Origin: a virus
IMG/VR virus record: IMGVR_UViG_3300009705_001303
Span: 1 to 29,562 of that record
Length of the DNA stretch: 29,562 nucleotides
Strand: one strand, 5' to 3'
Part shown: positions 22,359 through 29,546 of the stretch, one piece after another
Layout: every line of letters starts with the position of its first letter
Numbering within the stretch: position 1 is the first letter of the stretch
The notes under the pieces: model-generated
What the model was told of the DNA's origin: nothing
Databases searched by the model: none
Seen by the model: only the letters and a program-made list of their open reading frames with translations
Position numbers and translations under genes: made by a program

Positions 22359-22947
22359 CAATAAAGCCCTACAATTACAAAACGCATATGAACGTCCACT
22401 GGCACGAGTATACGACTTTTATCTAACAGGTACAATTACAGATGCTAAAGAGTATCAGGATTGGAACCAGTTAATGAGACAAGCCGGTGAGAACGATGCG
22501 GTTATTATTCACATCAATTCATCTGGTGGTGAAATATTTACAGCTATTCAGTTAATGAGATCTATATCCCAATGCCCAGCAACAGTAGTTGCCTCGGTAG
22601 AAGGCATGTGTATGTCAGCAGCCACTCTAATATTCTTATGTGCAGATGTATGTGAGATATCAGATCATTCTCACTTCATGTTCCATACTTACAGCTCAGG
22701 TAATTGGGGTAAAGGACATGAACAACTAGAGAGTGTAATGGCAGATAACAAATGGGCTACTCAACTCTTTAAACAAGTGTACAAGGACTTCCTTACAGAC
22801 AAAGAAATTGAAGAGATGATAAGAGGTAAGGATTATTGGATGACACCAGACCAAGTTACGAAGCGTTTAGAACTTAGAAACAAAGCTGCTAACAAGAAAA
22901 GTAAAGGACCAAAAACAACGAAGAGTACTTTACAAAAGGTTAAATAG
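22345..22947 (+). CDS. clpP: ClpP-like serine protease
   Basis: A 200-residue protein of the ClpP fold. INSSGGE at 58-63 forms the oxyanion part, GMCMSAATLIFLCAD carries the nucleophile Ser91, and HSHFMFHTYSSG the catalytic His114. The third residue would be an Asp near 165. It is close to full ClpP length but has a Lys-rich tail. No Clp ATPase is seen next to it. In T4-like marine phages such proteins are suspected to act in prohead processing or in host protein turnover; the late promoter ahead of the preceding gene favours a late role. Confidence 0.9.
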   Translation: MNESNNKALQLQNAYERPLARVYDFYLTGTITDAKEYQDWNQLMRQAGENDAVIIHINSSGGEIFTAIQLMRSISQCPATVVASVEGMCMSAATLIFLCADVCEISDHSHFMFHTYSSGNWGKGHEQLESVMADNKWATQLFKQVYKDFLTDKEIEEMIRGKDYWMTPDQVTKRLELRNKAANKKSKGPKTTKSTLQKVK

Positions 22948-22987
22948 ATAGTATACTTAGTCTTATAGTAAATAAAGGAGAGAATAT

Positions 22988-23125
22988 ATGGCTGATAAAG
23001 TAATAGAGTTTCCACAAAGGAGCGAAGTAGATAAAGAGTTCCTCACAATAATGCACCAAGCAGAAAAGATAAAGGAACAGCAAAGGAGAATTGAAAAACT
23101 CCTAAAAGATAAGGCGGATAAATAA
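22988..23125 (+). CDS. 45-residue charged helical protein
   Basis: A short gene with an AAAGGAG site, ATG at 22988 and stop TAA at 23123-23125 that overlaps the next start (TAATG). The product starts MADKVIEFPQRSEVDKEF and continues as one charged helix (KIKEQQRRIEKLLKDKADK). It is supported by the ribosome site, the coupling and the codon pattern. Function unknown; it could be a small adaptor or coiled-coil partner. Confidence 0.72.
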   Translation: MADKVIEFPQRSEVDKEFLTIMHQAEKIKEQQRRIEKLLKDKADK

Positions 23126-23574
23126 TGAGACTACGATACGGAACTTTTATTGCAGGCGCATTACTAGGACTACTAGTAGGTGTATTTTCGCAACCAGCAC
23201 AAGCAGATGCAGAATTTAATAACCTCATCATAGGATCTATTATTGGGGGTGTTCTTGTTAATGAATTTAAACAGGATAAAAGAGTCCCAAACCATGCAAC
23301 AATTATTTTGCCTGACGGGACAGTAATTATACCTCCCATCAGCCCAATAAACAAACCATCGAGAAAGACATCCTGGCCTACATACAACACATGTTTTTAT
23401 GTGGATGGAACAGGACAGTATTGTCAATGGATGGACCTCCCTAGGAAAAAGAGAAATCGAGGACTTACAGACAGGGAAGCTTATCTTAAGCATTATCCCT
23501 GCGGTGAAGCAGGTGCTTCTTTTGGTTACGGAATCAAAGGATGTAAAAAATGGATAGAATCTCTATCTAAATAA
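23125..23574 (+). CDS. Secreted glycine-zipper protein
   Basis: A 149-residue protein with a cleavable signal peptide: MRLRYG, a hydrophobic stretch GALLGLLVGVFS, and an AQA-DA cleavage site near residue 27. A short glycine zipper follows (LIIGSIIGGVLVNEF), which may insert in or pack on a membrane. The rest holds PDGTVIIPP and four Cys (CFYVDGTGQYC, PCGEAG, GCKKW) that could form disulfides in the periplasm. I do not recognise a family. It starts one base inside the 45-residue gene stop and stands just before the receptor-like gene, so the two exported proteins may act together. Confidence 0.83.
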   Translation: MRLRYGTFIAGALLGLLVGVFSQPAQADAEFNNLIIGSIIGGVLVNEFKQDKRVPNHATIILPDGTVIIPPISPINKPSRKTSWPTYNTCFYVDGTGQYCQWMDLPRKKRNRGLTDREAYLKHYPCGEAGASFGYGIKGCKKWIESLSK

Positions 23575-23597
23575 TAATAAAATAAATTAGGAGAAAA

Positions 23598-25151
23598 ATG
23601 AACGTTAATAACACTAAACTCCTACTTGCATTATTGCTTGTAGGATTTTTTACGACAACAGTATACGCCTCAGACATAGAAGAAGTAATAGTTGTAGGCG
23701 CAACGATATCTGTTACAGACTCAGATCCGGAAACGGATTCATCTGCAATAGAAGCACTACACCCTACGATGTTATACACCCCCGGTGGTGTTGGTGGCTT
23801 CATGGCACCAAAACTAAATGGCACAGACGCAAAACATACAGCAGTATATAGAAACGGGATCCCTGTAAACGATCCAGGTTCCGGTTGGTATAATATAGGA
23901 TTAGATATTCCTTTATTCCAATCGTATAAAATATACCAAGGACCAACAGCATTATATGGTAGCTCATCTATGGGAGGTGTAGTTCTTATTGAGGACAACT
24001 TCGATAGATCTGTTTTTTATAAAGGCGGTGATGGTTTAGTTAACCTAGTAGTAGGACATGAGAACTTTCAACTATCAGCATACAAAGGATCTAATGGTTC
24101 AGTAAGAACAGACAATGAAGAAGAAGACTTCTTTGAAACAATATCGTTTAAAACAAAACGAGAGTACAAAGACTGGACACTAGTTTCTAGTTACCAAGAA
24201 TACAAATATGATTATGATAATTGTTGGGTAGGGTGGACTCCCTCAAACGATTGTAGTCAAGAAGGATACAAAGTAGATACCTCATTAAGAAATGATATCT
24301 TTACATTCGGATATACCTTAGATGATTCCAAACATAATACGGGCTGGGAATCTAAATCAGATAGAATATATAGTGATGTAAACAAAGAGATAATGCCAGG
24401 ACTACTTGTAGGTATAACAGCACAAAGAGAGTCATACGATACAGCAACGCTAGGCTACTGGCGAGACACAGTAGCTGGTTACTTGAATTACGATTATAAT
24501 AATGTAGGGTTAGGTATTAGAACTGAGGAAGGAGATCACACAATTAGAGTTGGTACTAAGCTAGGTAAGTTTAATATATCATTAGGTAATAGTGTTAGGC
24601 GTCCTAGTCTTTACGAACGATACGGTGATGACTATGTTGTAGCAAGCCCCGATTTATCAAGTGAGGAAGCAATTGGACTAACAGTTGGTTGGGATCTTGT
24701 ATCAGTATTCTATTATGACTTCTCTGAAGGTATAGATTATGACAGCGCTAATCAGCAGTATGTTAATACAGGCAACTACATTTCTAGAGGTATGAACATT
24801 AGAAAAACATACATGACAGACGTTGGTGAGTTCTTTGCTTATGTTGGATTGATTGATACAGATGTATCCTCTCAGGCTAAGTATAGAACAATGTTTGCTT
24901 GGACAGTTACAAAGGCACCATATGGTGATGTGTCATTTGAGTACGCAGGCGAATTTGATAAGGGACTGGACTATATTGGCAGGCCAATTGATGATGTATC
25001 AGTATTCTCAATCAACTACGGTAATTGGATTAACCCAACAACACGCCTTGGCATACAGATTCAGGACCTTTTCGACAATGAATTCGAGATAATCCCTGGA
25101 TATGGAGCAGGTGGAAGGCAAATATCTATAACTTTTGACGTAAGTTACTGA
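23598..25151 (+). CDS. TonB-dependent-receptor-like outer membrane protein
   Basis: A 517-residue protein with an N-terminal signal peptide (NTKLLLALLLVGFFTTTVYA, cleavage near 24), then DIEEVIVVGA, the classic start of mature TonB-dependent receptors. The plug domain shows YRNGIPVNDPGSG and IYQGPTALYGSSSMGGVVLIE, the two best-known plug motifs. The rest is alternating strands of a beta barrel ending in RQISITFDVSY, with the terminal aromatic residue expected for outer membrane insertion. It is shorter than most such receptors (600-800), so the barrel is compact. It would sit in the host outer membrane. The substrate cannot be read from the sequence. It has an AGGAGA site and follows another secreted protein gene. 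Confidence 0.88.
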   Translation: MNVNNTKLLLALLLVGFFTTTVYASDIEEVIVVGATISVTDSDPETDSSAIEALHPTMLYTPGGVGGFMAPKLNGTDAKHTAVYRNGIPVNDPGSGWYNIGLDIPLFQSYKIYQGPTALYGSSSMGGVVLIEDNFDRSVFYKGGDGLVNLVVGHENFQLSAYKGSNGSVRTDNEEEDFFETISFKTKREYKDWTLVSSYQEYKYDYDNCWVGWTPSNDCSQEGYKVDTSLRNDIFTFGYTLDDSKHNTGWESKSDRIYSDVNKEIMPGLLVGITAQRESYDTATLGYWRDTVAGYLNYDYNNVGLGIRTEEGDHTIRVGTKLGKFNISLGNSVRRPSLYERYGDDYVVASPDLSSEEAIGLTVGWDLVSVFYYDFSEGIDYDSANQQYVNTGNYISRGMNIRKTYMTDVGEFFAYVGLIDTDVSSQAKYRTMFAWTVTKAPYGDVSFEYAGEFDKGLDYIGRPIDDVSVFSINYGNWINPTTRLGIQIQDLFDNEFEIIPGYGAGGRQISITFDVSY

Positions 25152-25181
25152 TATAACAGGAGAAAAGATTTCATAAAGTGC

Positions 25182-25210
25182 TTGACTTAAGCTTCTAAAG
25201 AGTGCATAAT
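25182..25210 (+). promoter_or_regulatory. Sigma70-type promoter of the CobT-like gene
   Basis: TTGACT at 25182-25187 and CATAAT at 25205-25210 are separated by 17 bases. The sequence from 25182 to 25230 matches 27933-27981 at 43 of 49 positions, so both genes carry copies of one control region. Confidence 0.85.
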
Positions 25211-25221
25211 AGTACTATAAA

Positions 25222-25254
25222 ATGAAGAAAACAAACAAAGTGAGGACTTTATGA
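25222..25254 (+). CDS. Mini leader ORF overlapping the CobT-like start
   Basis: ATG at 25222, ten codons (MKKTNKVRTL), and TGA at 25252-25254 that overlaps the start codon of the main gene (ATGA). The expected transcript start is only about five bases before this ATG. The GAGG ribosome site of the main gene lies within it. A similar mini-ORF stands ahead of the CobS-like gene. It may be a translational coupling or leader peptide, not a functional protein. Confidence 0.45.
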   Translation: MKKTNKVRTL

Positions 25255-27806
25255 ATCAAATCGAAACAAAGACAATACTAGCCAAGCTATTAGCTACTGA
25301 AGACATCAGTATTGTACATGATCCTAAGATGAGTACAGCGGCATTTGATGTCAAGGCTCGTACATTATATCTTCCAGTTTGGAAAGAGATGTCAAACGAT
25401 CTATATGATTTGTTTATTGGACATGAAGTTGGCCATGCTCGTAACACTCCTGAGGAAGGATGGCATGATGCGGTTTGTGATACTCCTAATCTTAAAGCCT
25501 TCTACAACATTATAGAAGACGCAAGGATTGAAAGAAAAATTAAAGCCCAATACCCTGGACTAACAAAGTCATTTCATAAAGGGTACCAAGAATTATTCGA
25601 CAAAGACTTTTTTGGTGTTAAAGGAAGAGACTTATCTAAACTCCCATTCGTAGACAGAGTTAACCTTCACTTTAAAATAGGCCACTTACTAGGTCTTAAA
25701 TTTACAGCTGACGAACAGAATTTTCTAGACAGAGTTGCAAAGACAGAAACTTGGGAAGATGTTAAAGTATTATCTCTCGAACTGGCTGACATGTCTAAAG
25801 CAGAATCAGAAGAAAGACAAGACGAGTTGGAGCCACTTCAACAAGAACTTCAAGATCTCCTAGATGAATTAAGCGAGGAACAACAAGGTGAACCTCAGCG
25901 TAGTGACTTTGGCGATCAATCTTCAGACGAAGAAGGTGAAGAAGAAGAGTCCGACGAAGCAGGTGAAGGCAACAGCTCATCTGAAGATACAGATGAAGAC
26001 GGAAACCCAAAACCAGGCACACCAGGCGGTGAGCAAGGCGAAGACGAGACAGACGATGAGTATTGGGATCGTAAAAATGAGGAGTATAAAGAAGAAAGAG
26101 CTAAACGTCAAGCAGAATACGAAAAGCAAAGAGCAAAGCAAGAAGCTGAGCAAAAAGCTAACAACGAATACCTCGAAGCGAGAGAAGAGGCTGAGAAGAA
26201 GCAGGCAAAGATAGAAGAAGAAATAAAAGAAACTAAAAAGATGCATGACTTCCTAAGCCAAGGTGGACAGAAGTCAATTACAGATGATGAGTTTAGACTT
26301 AATGAAGAAACATTGGTTCAACTTGATGCTCAGCCAATAGTTTACTTGACCCTCCCAAAAAGATTTAAAGGTGATGAACTAGTCATCTCAATGGACAACC
26401 TATATGACTGGGACAAGTCCATAGACCTACAGAAGGTTACTGGTACAGACTACTGGGACACACAAGACGTTCCAAAATCAGAGTACAAGGCTATTGCTAA
26501 TGGCATGTACCAAGAGTTCATAAGAAACTCCAATCCAATTATAGCTTCAATGGCTCAGCAATTTGAGATGAAGAAGGCAGCAGCATCTTCTAAGAAGAAT
26601 CAAACTTCTAAAACAGGTAAGTTGAATGAGGACAAGCTCTGGGCATACAAGTTGACAGAGGATTTATTCCACTCAACTACAATGGTTCCTAATGGTAAGA
26701 ACCACGGTATAATAATGTATGTAGACCTTTCAGGTAGTATGCAACGATCAATGGCAGGAACAATAGAACAGATGCTTAACATGGCATTGTTCTGCAGAAA
26801 AATAAACATACCATTTGATGTGTATGGATTTTCAGATAGACATTCAGATGGATTTTACAATGACTCAGGTGAGTGGGTAGAAGATACTTCAGGTCCATTC
26901 TCTCAGAACAAAGAAGTTGAGAAAAAGATTCTAGCAGACACACCTAATGGTGAGATGATTTTAACAAACGATGGTTTTAGGCTAGTACATTTACTTAGCT
27001 CTACTTGTAAGAAGTCAGAGTTTATAAATGCAGTTAGCTACCTACTACTAATGAAAGTAGGCTACAATAACTATTCCAGACAATGGGGTGGCAAAGATCA
27101 GAGTACTTATTTTGGACAGATCAGAAATAGATATTTAAGTCTAGGCGGTACTCCACTTACTAATTGTGTGTTGTCATCATTCTCAATGGCAGAAAGATTC
27201 CAAAAGAAATATAATGTTGAAGTTCTTACTACAATATTCCTAACAGACGGCGGCGCTACAGACCAAATAGTTTACAGAGATCACTCCAGAGATTCAGAAG
27301 AGACAGGTAAAAACGGTAGCAGTTATGTATACAACGATCAAATAGCAATTAAAGACGGACCGGTTGTAACTAAGCTCCCATCCAAAGAATCATTCAGCAG
27401 ATACGATGGTGTTTCAATCCATACGATGCTAGAACATTACAAAAGAATTACAGGTTCAACAGTAATAAACTTCCACATTGTAGACGGCAAGAAAGACGCA
27501 TTCCACAGAGAATGTTTTTCAGCAGCATGGATGGATGGTGAGAACTCTCCTAGATGGGTAACAAGAGACTGGGAGCAGACAACTTGGAAAGAGATTCTTA
27601 AAGACAAGTTTACCTTAGTAACACCTACTTTCGGTTACAATGCTCGGTTCCTTATTAAAGGTAACAAGGATTTAGACGTAGGGAATGAGGAGCTTATAGT
27701 GAAGTCAGCCAAGAAGGGAGACTTACTGAGGGGCTTTAGAAACTTCAATAAGACCAAGAAGAGTTCAAGGACTTTCCTCAATAAGATCATAGAGTTAGTA
27801 GCTTAG
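25251..27806 (+). CDS. CobT-like metalloprotease-VWA protein
   Basis: An 851-residue protein. The N-terminal part has a zinc protease motif HEVGH at 58-62 and NIIEDARIE at 86-94. A long, very acidic region with coiled-coil stretches follows (about 190-350). The C-terminal half has a VWA domain with the complete MIDAS metal site: DLSGS at 492-496, a GGTPLT loop near 630, and TDGG with Asp666. CobT, the VWA partner of cobalt chelatase, shows the same acid-rich linker and VWA plan, and marine T4-like phages carry related genes beside CobS. As CobN is missing, it more likely works with the CobS-like ATPase on another target; the HEXXH motif points to proteolysis. Confidence 0.9.
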   Translation: MNQIETKTILAKLLATEDISIVHDPKMSTAAFDVKARTLYLPVWKEMSNDLYDLFIGHEVGHARNTPEEGWHDAVCDTPNLKAFYNIIEDARIERKIKAQYPGLTKSFHKGYQELFDKDFFGVKGRDLSKLPFVDRVNLHFKIGHLLGLKFTADEQNFLDRVAKTETWEDVKVLSLELADMSKAESEERQDELEPLQQELQDLLDELSEEQQGEPQRSDFGDQSSDEEGEEEESDEAGEGNSSSEDTDEDGNPKPGTPGGEQGEDETDDEYWDRKNEEYKEERAKRQAEYEKQRAKQEAEQKANNEYLEAREEAEKKQAKIEEEIKETKKMHDFLSQGGQKSITDDEFRLNEETLVQLDAQPIVYLTLPKRFKGDELVISMDNLYDWDKSIDLQKVTGTDYWDTQDVPKSEYKAIANGMYQEFIRNSNPIIASMAQQFEMKKAAASSKKNQTSKTGKLNEDKLWAYKLTEDLFHSTTMVPNGKNHGIIMYVDLSGSMQRSMAGTIEQMLNMALFCRKINIPFDVYGFSDRHSDGFYNDSGEWVEDTSGPFSQNKEVEKKILADTPNGEMILTNDGFRLVHLLSSTCKKSEFINAVSYLLLMKVGYNNYSRQWGGKDQSTYFGQIRNRYLSLGGTPLTNCVLSSFSMAERFQKKYNVEVLTTIFLTDGGATDQIVYRDHSRDSEETGKNGSSYVYNDQIAIKDGPVVTKLPSKESFSRYDGVSIHTMLEHYKRITGSTVINFHIVDGKKDAFHRECFSAAWMDGENSPRWVTRDWEQTTWKEILKDKFTLVTPTFGYNARFLIKGNKDLDVGNEELIVKSAKKGDLLRGFRNFNKTKKSSRTFLNKIIELVA

Positions 27807-27839
27807 ATGATAAAAAGCACCAAAAACGGCTCTACTAGC

Positions 27840-27857
27840 ACCCCTCTAAGGGGTTTT
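27840..27857 (+). terminator. Possible terminator after the CobT-like gene
   Basis: ACCCCT and AGGGGT form a six-base stem with a CTA loop, followed by four T. The U tract is short, so the strength is uncertain. Confidence 0.55.
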
Positions 27858-27932
27858 AGTACCCAAGGGTATACTAAGGCATACCCTATAATAGCCCCTC
27901 TCATAGACCCTAAAAAGAATTCAAAAGAATGC

Positions 27933-27961
27933 TTGACAAAAGCTTCTAAAGAGTGCATAAT
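27933..27961 (+). promoter_or_regulatory. Sigma70-type promoter of the CobS-like gene
   Basis: TTGACA at 27933-27938 and CATAAT at 27956-27961 with 17 bases between. It shares a 23-base identical block (27940-27962 with 25189-25211) with the promoter of the CobT-like gene, and a 15-base block in the leader at the same offset. Confidence 0.87.
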
Positions 27962-27972
27962 ACATGTATAAA

Positions 27973-28011
27973 ATGAAGAAACAACATAAATTAGTGAGGA
28001 CTACAATATGA
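27973..28011 (+). CDS. Mini leader ORF overlapping the CobS-like start
   Basis: ATG at 27973, twelve codons (MKKQHKLVRTTI), and TGA at 28009-28011 that overlaps the main start codon (ATGA). It parallels the mini-ORF at 25222-25254 in start context, MKK...K.VRT residues, and stop overlap. The main gene ribosome site GTGAGGACT lies inside it. Confidence 0.45.
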   Translation: MKKQHKLVRTTI

Positions 28012-29186
28012 AAATGATAGACAGAGAAAACTTAATCCAGACACTGCAGTCACAAGACAACGGTACTGGTGTATTTACCCGTAAGGCAATCATCGAGGCA
28101 GCAGCGTCCATTGGACTTGGCTTCCCAGCGTGGTTGATAAACGGCAAACCTGAAGTCAAGGTTGAGCGTGGGATTTATAATCTTACTACAATGTTTGGTG
28201 GACAAGTTGCACAGGCTGTGCCCTTGGCAGTAGTCCAAACAAATCAATCAACGGTAGCTCCGGCTCCAGCGATTTTGACTCAGGCAATTTTGAATGTAAC
28301 TGTAGATAACTTGATCCCAAATAAAGATGAGACATTCGTCCCGTTTGGTTTCTACAAGGACTTAAAGACAGTTCTTTCTACAAGTATGTTCTACCCAATT
28401 TTCATTAGCGGATTATCAGGTAATGGTAAGACGACAATGGTTGAACAAGTATGTGCTAATCTTAAACGTGAAGCCATACGAGTTAATATAAGTATTGAAA
28501 CCGATGAGGACGATTTGATAGGTGGAAATACTCTAGTTGATGGTAACGTCGTGTATAGAGAAGGGCCCGTCCTCACCGCTATGAAGCGGGGCGCTGTTCT
28601 CATTCTTGATGAAGTAGATAGGGGTTCAAACAAGTTGATGTGCTTACAAGCCATCCTTGAGGGGAAGCCTTATTTCAACAAGAAGACAGGCGATACTATA
28701 ACTCCTGCTCCAGGGTTTAACTTAGTGGCTACGGCCAATACTAAGGGTCGAGGTTCAGATGACGGCAAATTTATTTCCGCCAACATCCTCGATGAGGCAT
28801 TCCTAGAAAGGTTTGCTATTACTGTGGAGCAAGAGTACCCTACAATGGCTACCGAGAAAAAGATTGTAATGAAGAAAATGGAAAGGGTGAACAACCTAGA
28901 CGAAGACTTTGCTACTCATCTTGTAACTTGGAGTGATGTTATTCGTAAGACATATTACGAAGGTGCCATAGACGAGTTGATTTCAACACGTAGACTCGAG
29001 CATATTGTTAACGCATACGCAGTTTTCAAAGACAAGACTAAAGCAGTCCAACTTTGTGTTAACAGGTTTGACGATGACACCAAAGAGGCGTTTATAGATT
29101 TATACGCCAAGGTAGATCCTTCAGTAGAATTAGCTGAAGGAGTTGATGAAACAACTGAACAGGAGATCCATACAGATGGCGAATAA
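28008..29186 (+). CDS. cobS: CobS-like MoxR-type AAA+ ATPase
   Basis: A 392-residue AAA+ protein. Walker A is GLSGNGKTT, Walker B LILDEVD, sensor 1 LVATANT, and a FLERFAI arginine-finger region follows, all as in the CobS/MoxR group. Residues 1-110 form an extra N-terminal domain, with a Pro/Ala/Val linker. MoxR-type ATPases act with VWA partners; the partner here is clearly the CobT-like gene upstream, which shares its promoter. Marine T4-like phages call this gene cobS, but cobalt chelation is unproved and CobN is absent. The GTGAGGACT site precedes the ATG; a second in-frame ATG lies at 28014. Confidence 0.93.
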   Translation: MKMIDRENLIQTLQSQDNGTGVFTRKAIIEAAASIGLGFPAWLINGKPEVKVERGIYNLTTMFGGQVAQAVPLAVVQTNQSTVAPAPAILTQAILNVTVDNLIPNKDETFVPFGFYKDLKTVLSTSMFYPIFISGLSGNGKTTMVEQVCANLKREAIRVNISIETDEDDLIGGNTLVDGNVVYREGPVLTAMKRGAVLILDEVDRGSNKLMCLQAILEGKPYFNKKTGDTITPAPGFNLVATANTKGRGSDDGKFISANILDEAFLERFAITVEQEYPTMATEKKIVMKKMERVNNLDEDFATHLVTWSDVIRKTYYEGAIDELISTRRLEHIVNAYAVFKDKTKAVQLCVNRFDDDTKEAFIDLYAKVDPSVELAEGVDETTEQEIHTDGE

Positions 29187-29496
29187 ATTAATGAAACAAT
29201 ATGACATTGATTATAAGTTTAACGAGGGAGCTCTAATAGAAGAGCTCCAAACTTATATTGATGGCACCTACTCTGGACATTACAGTAGGAATAAATTCCA
29301 GTCCACGGAATTCATTAGTGATTGTGGACACGGTGTTGGGTTTACTATAGGAAATATTCTAAAGTATGCACAGCGATATGGTAAAAAAGGTTCTACCGAC
29401 GATCATAGAAAAGACTTAATGAAAGTTTTACACTATGCTATTATAGCGCTCTCAGAGCATGATAATAATACCACAAAACATTATTTAGCAGACTAA
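29176..29496 (+). CDS. DUF3310-like small protein
   Basis: A 106-residue protein starting at the ATG at 29176 with a GGAGA site, overlapping the CobS-like stop by 11 bases. An in-frame ATG at 29143 lies deeper in that gene. The C-terminal half, FTIGNILKYAQRYGKKG...DDHRKDLMKVLHYAIIAL, has the GNxxKYxxRxGKK...DLxKxxxYL form of the phage DUF3310 (SaV-like) family. The function of that family is unknown. It is the last complete gene of the window. Confidence 0.8.
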   Translation: MANKLMKQYDIDYKFNEGALIEELQTYIDGTYSGHYSRNKFQSTEFISDCGHGVGFTIGNILKYAQRYGKKGSTDDHRKDLMKVLHYAIIALSEHDNNTTKHYLAD

Positions 29497-29501
29497 ACTC
29501 T

Positions 29502-29509
29502 TATAAATA
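29502..29509 (+). promoter_or_regulatory. T4-type late promoter at the right edge
   Basis: TATAAATA lies 45 bases before an ATG with an AAGGAC site, the arrangement seen ahead of the other late genes. Confidence 0.78.
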
Positions 29510-29546
29510 ATAACATTAGAACTACAAGAAACTAAGGACAAAACAA

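Larger units (their letters stand above)
27807..28007 (+). other. Structured 201-base spacer between the CobT- and CobS-like genes
   Basis: This is the longest gap without a gene in the window. It holds the possible terminator at 27840-27857, a second hairpin AGGGTAT/ATACCCT at 27866-27887 with an eight-base loop, a second CCCCTCT copy at about 27895, and then the promoter of the CobS-like gene. The AGGGG of the first hairpin could pair with either CCCCT copy. No tRNA or larger coding frame is seen. Confidence 0.6.

Noticed and set aside
22833-23493. Minus-strand frames across the ClpP and secreted protein genes
   Set aside because: They run against clearly coupled plus-strand genes with ribosome sites.
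25888-26246. Open frames on both strands in the acidic part of the CobT-like gene
   Set aside because: They result from the purine-rich GAA/GAC repeats of the main frame; the proteins are all Lys or all Phe/Leu and have no start signals.
25251-29186. Vitamin B12 synthesis or uptake island (receptor-like gene plus CobT and CobS)
   Set aside because: CobN is absent, CobS/CobT-like pairs occur in phages without cobalamin genes, and the receptor gene is not in the same transcription unit. The substrate of the receptor cannot be read.
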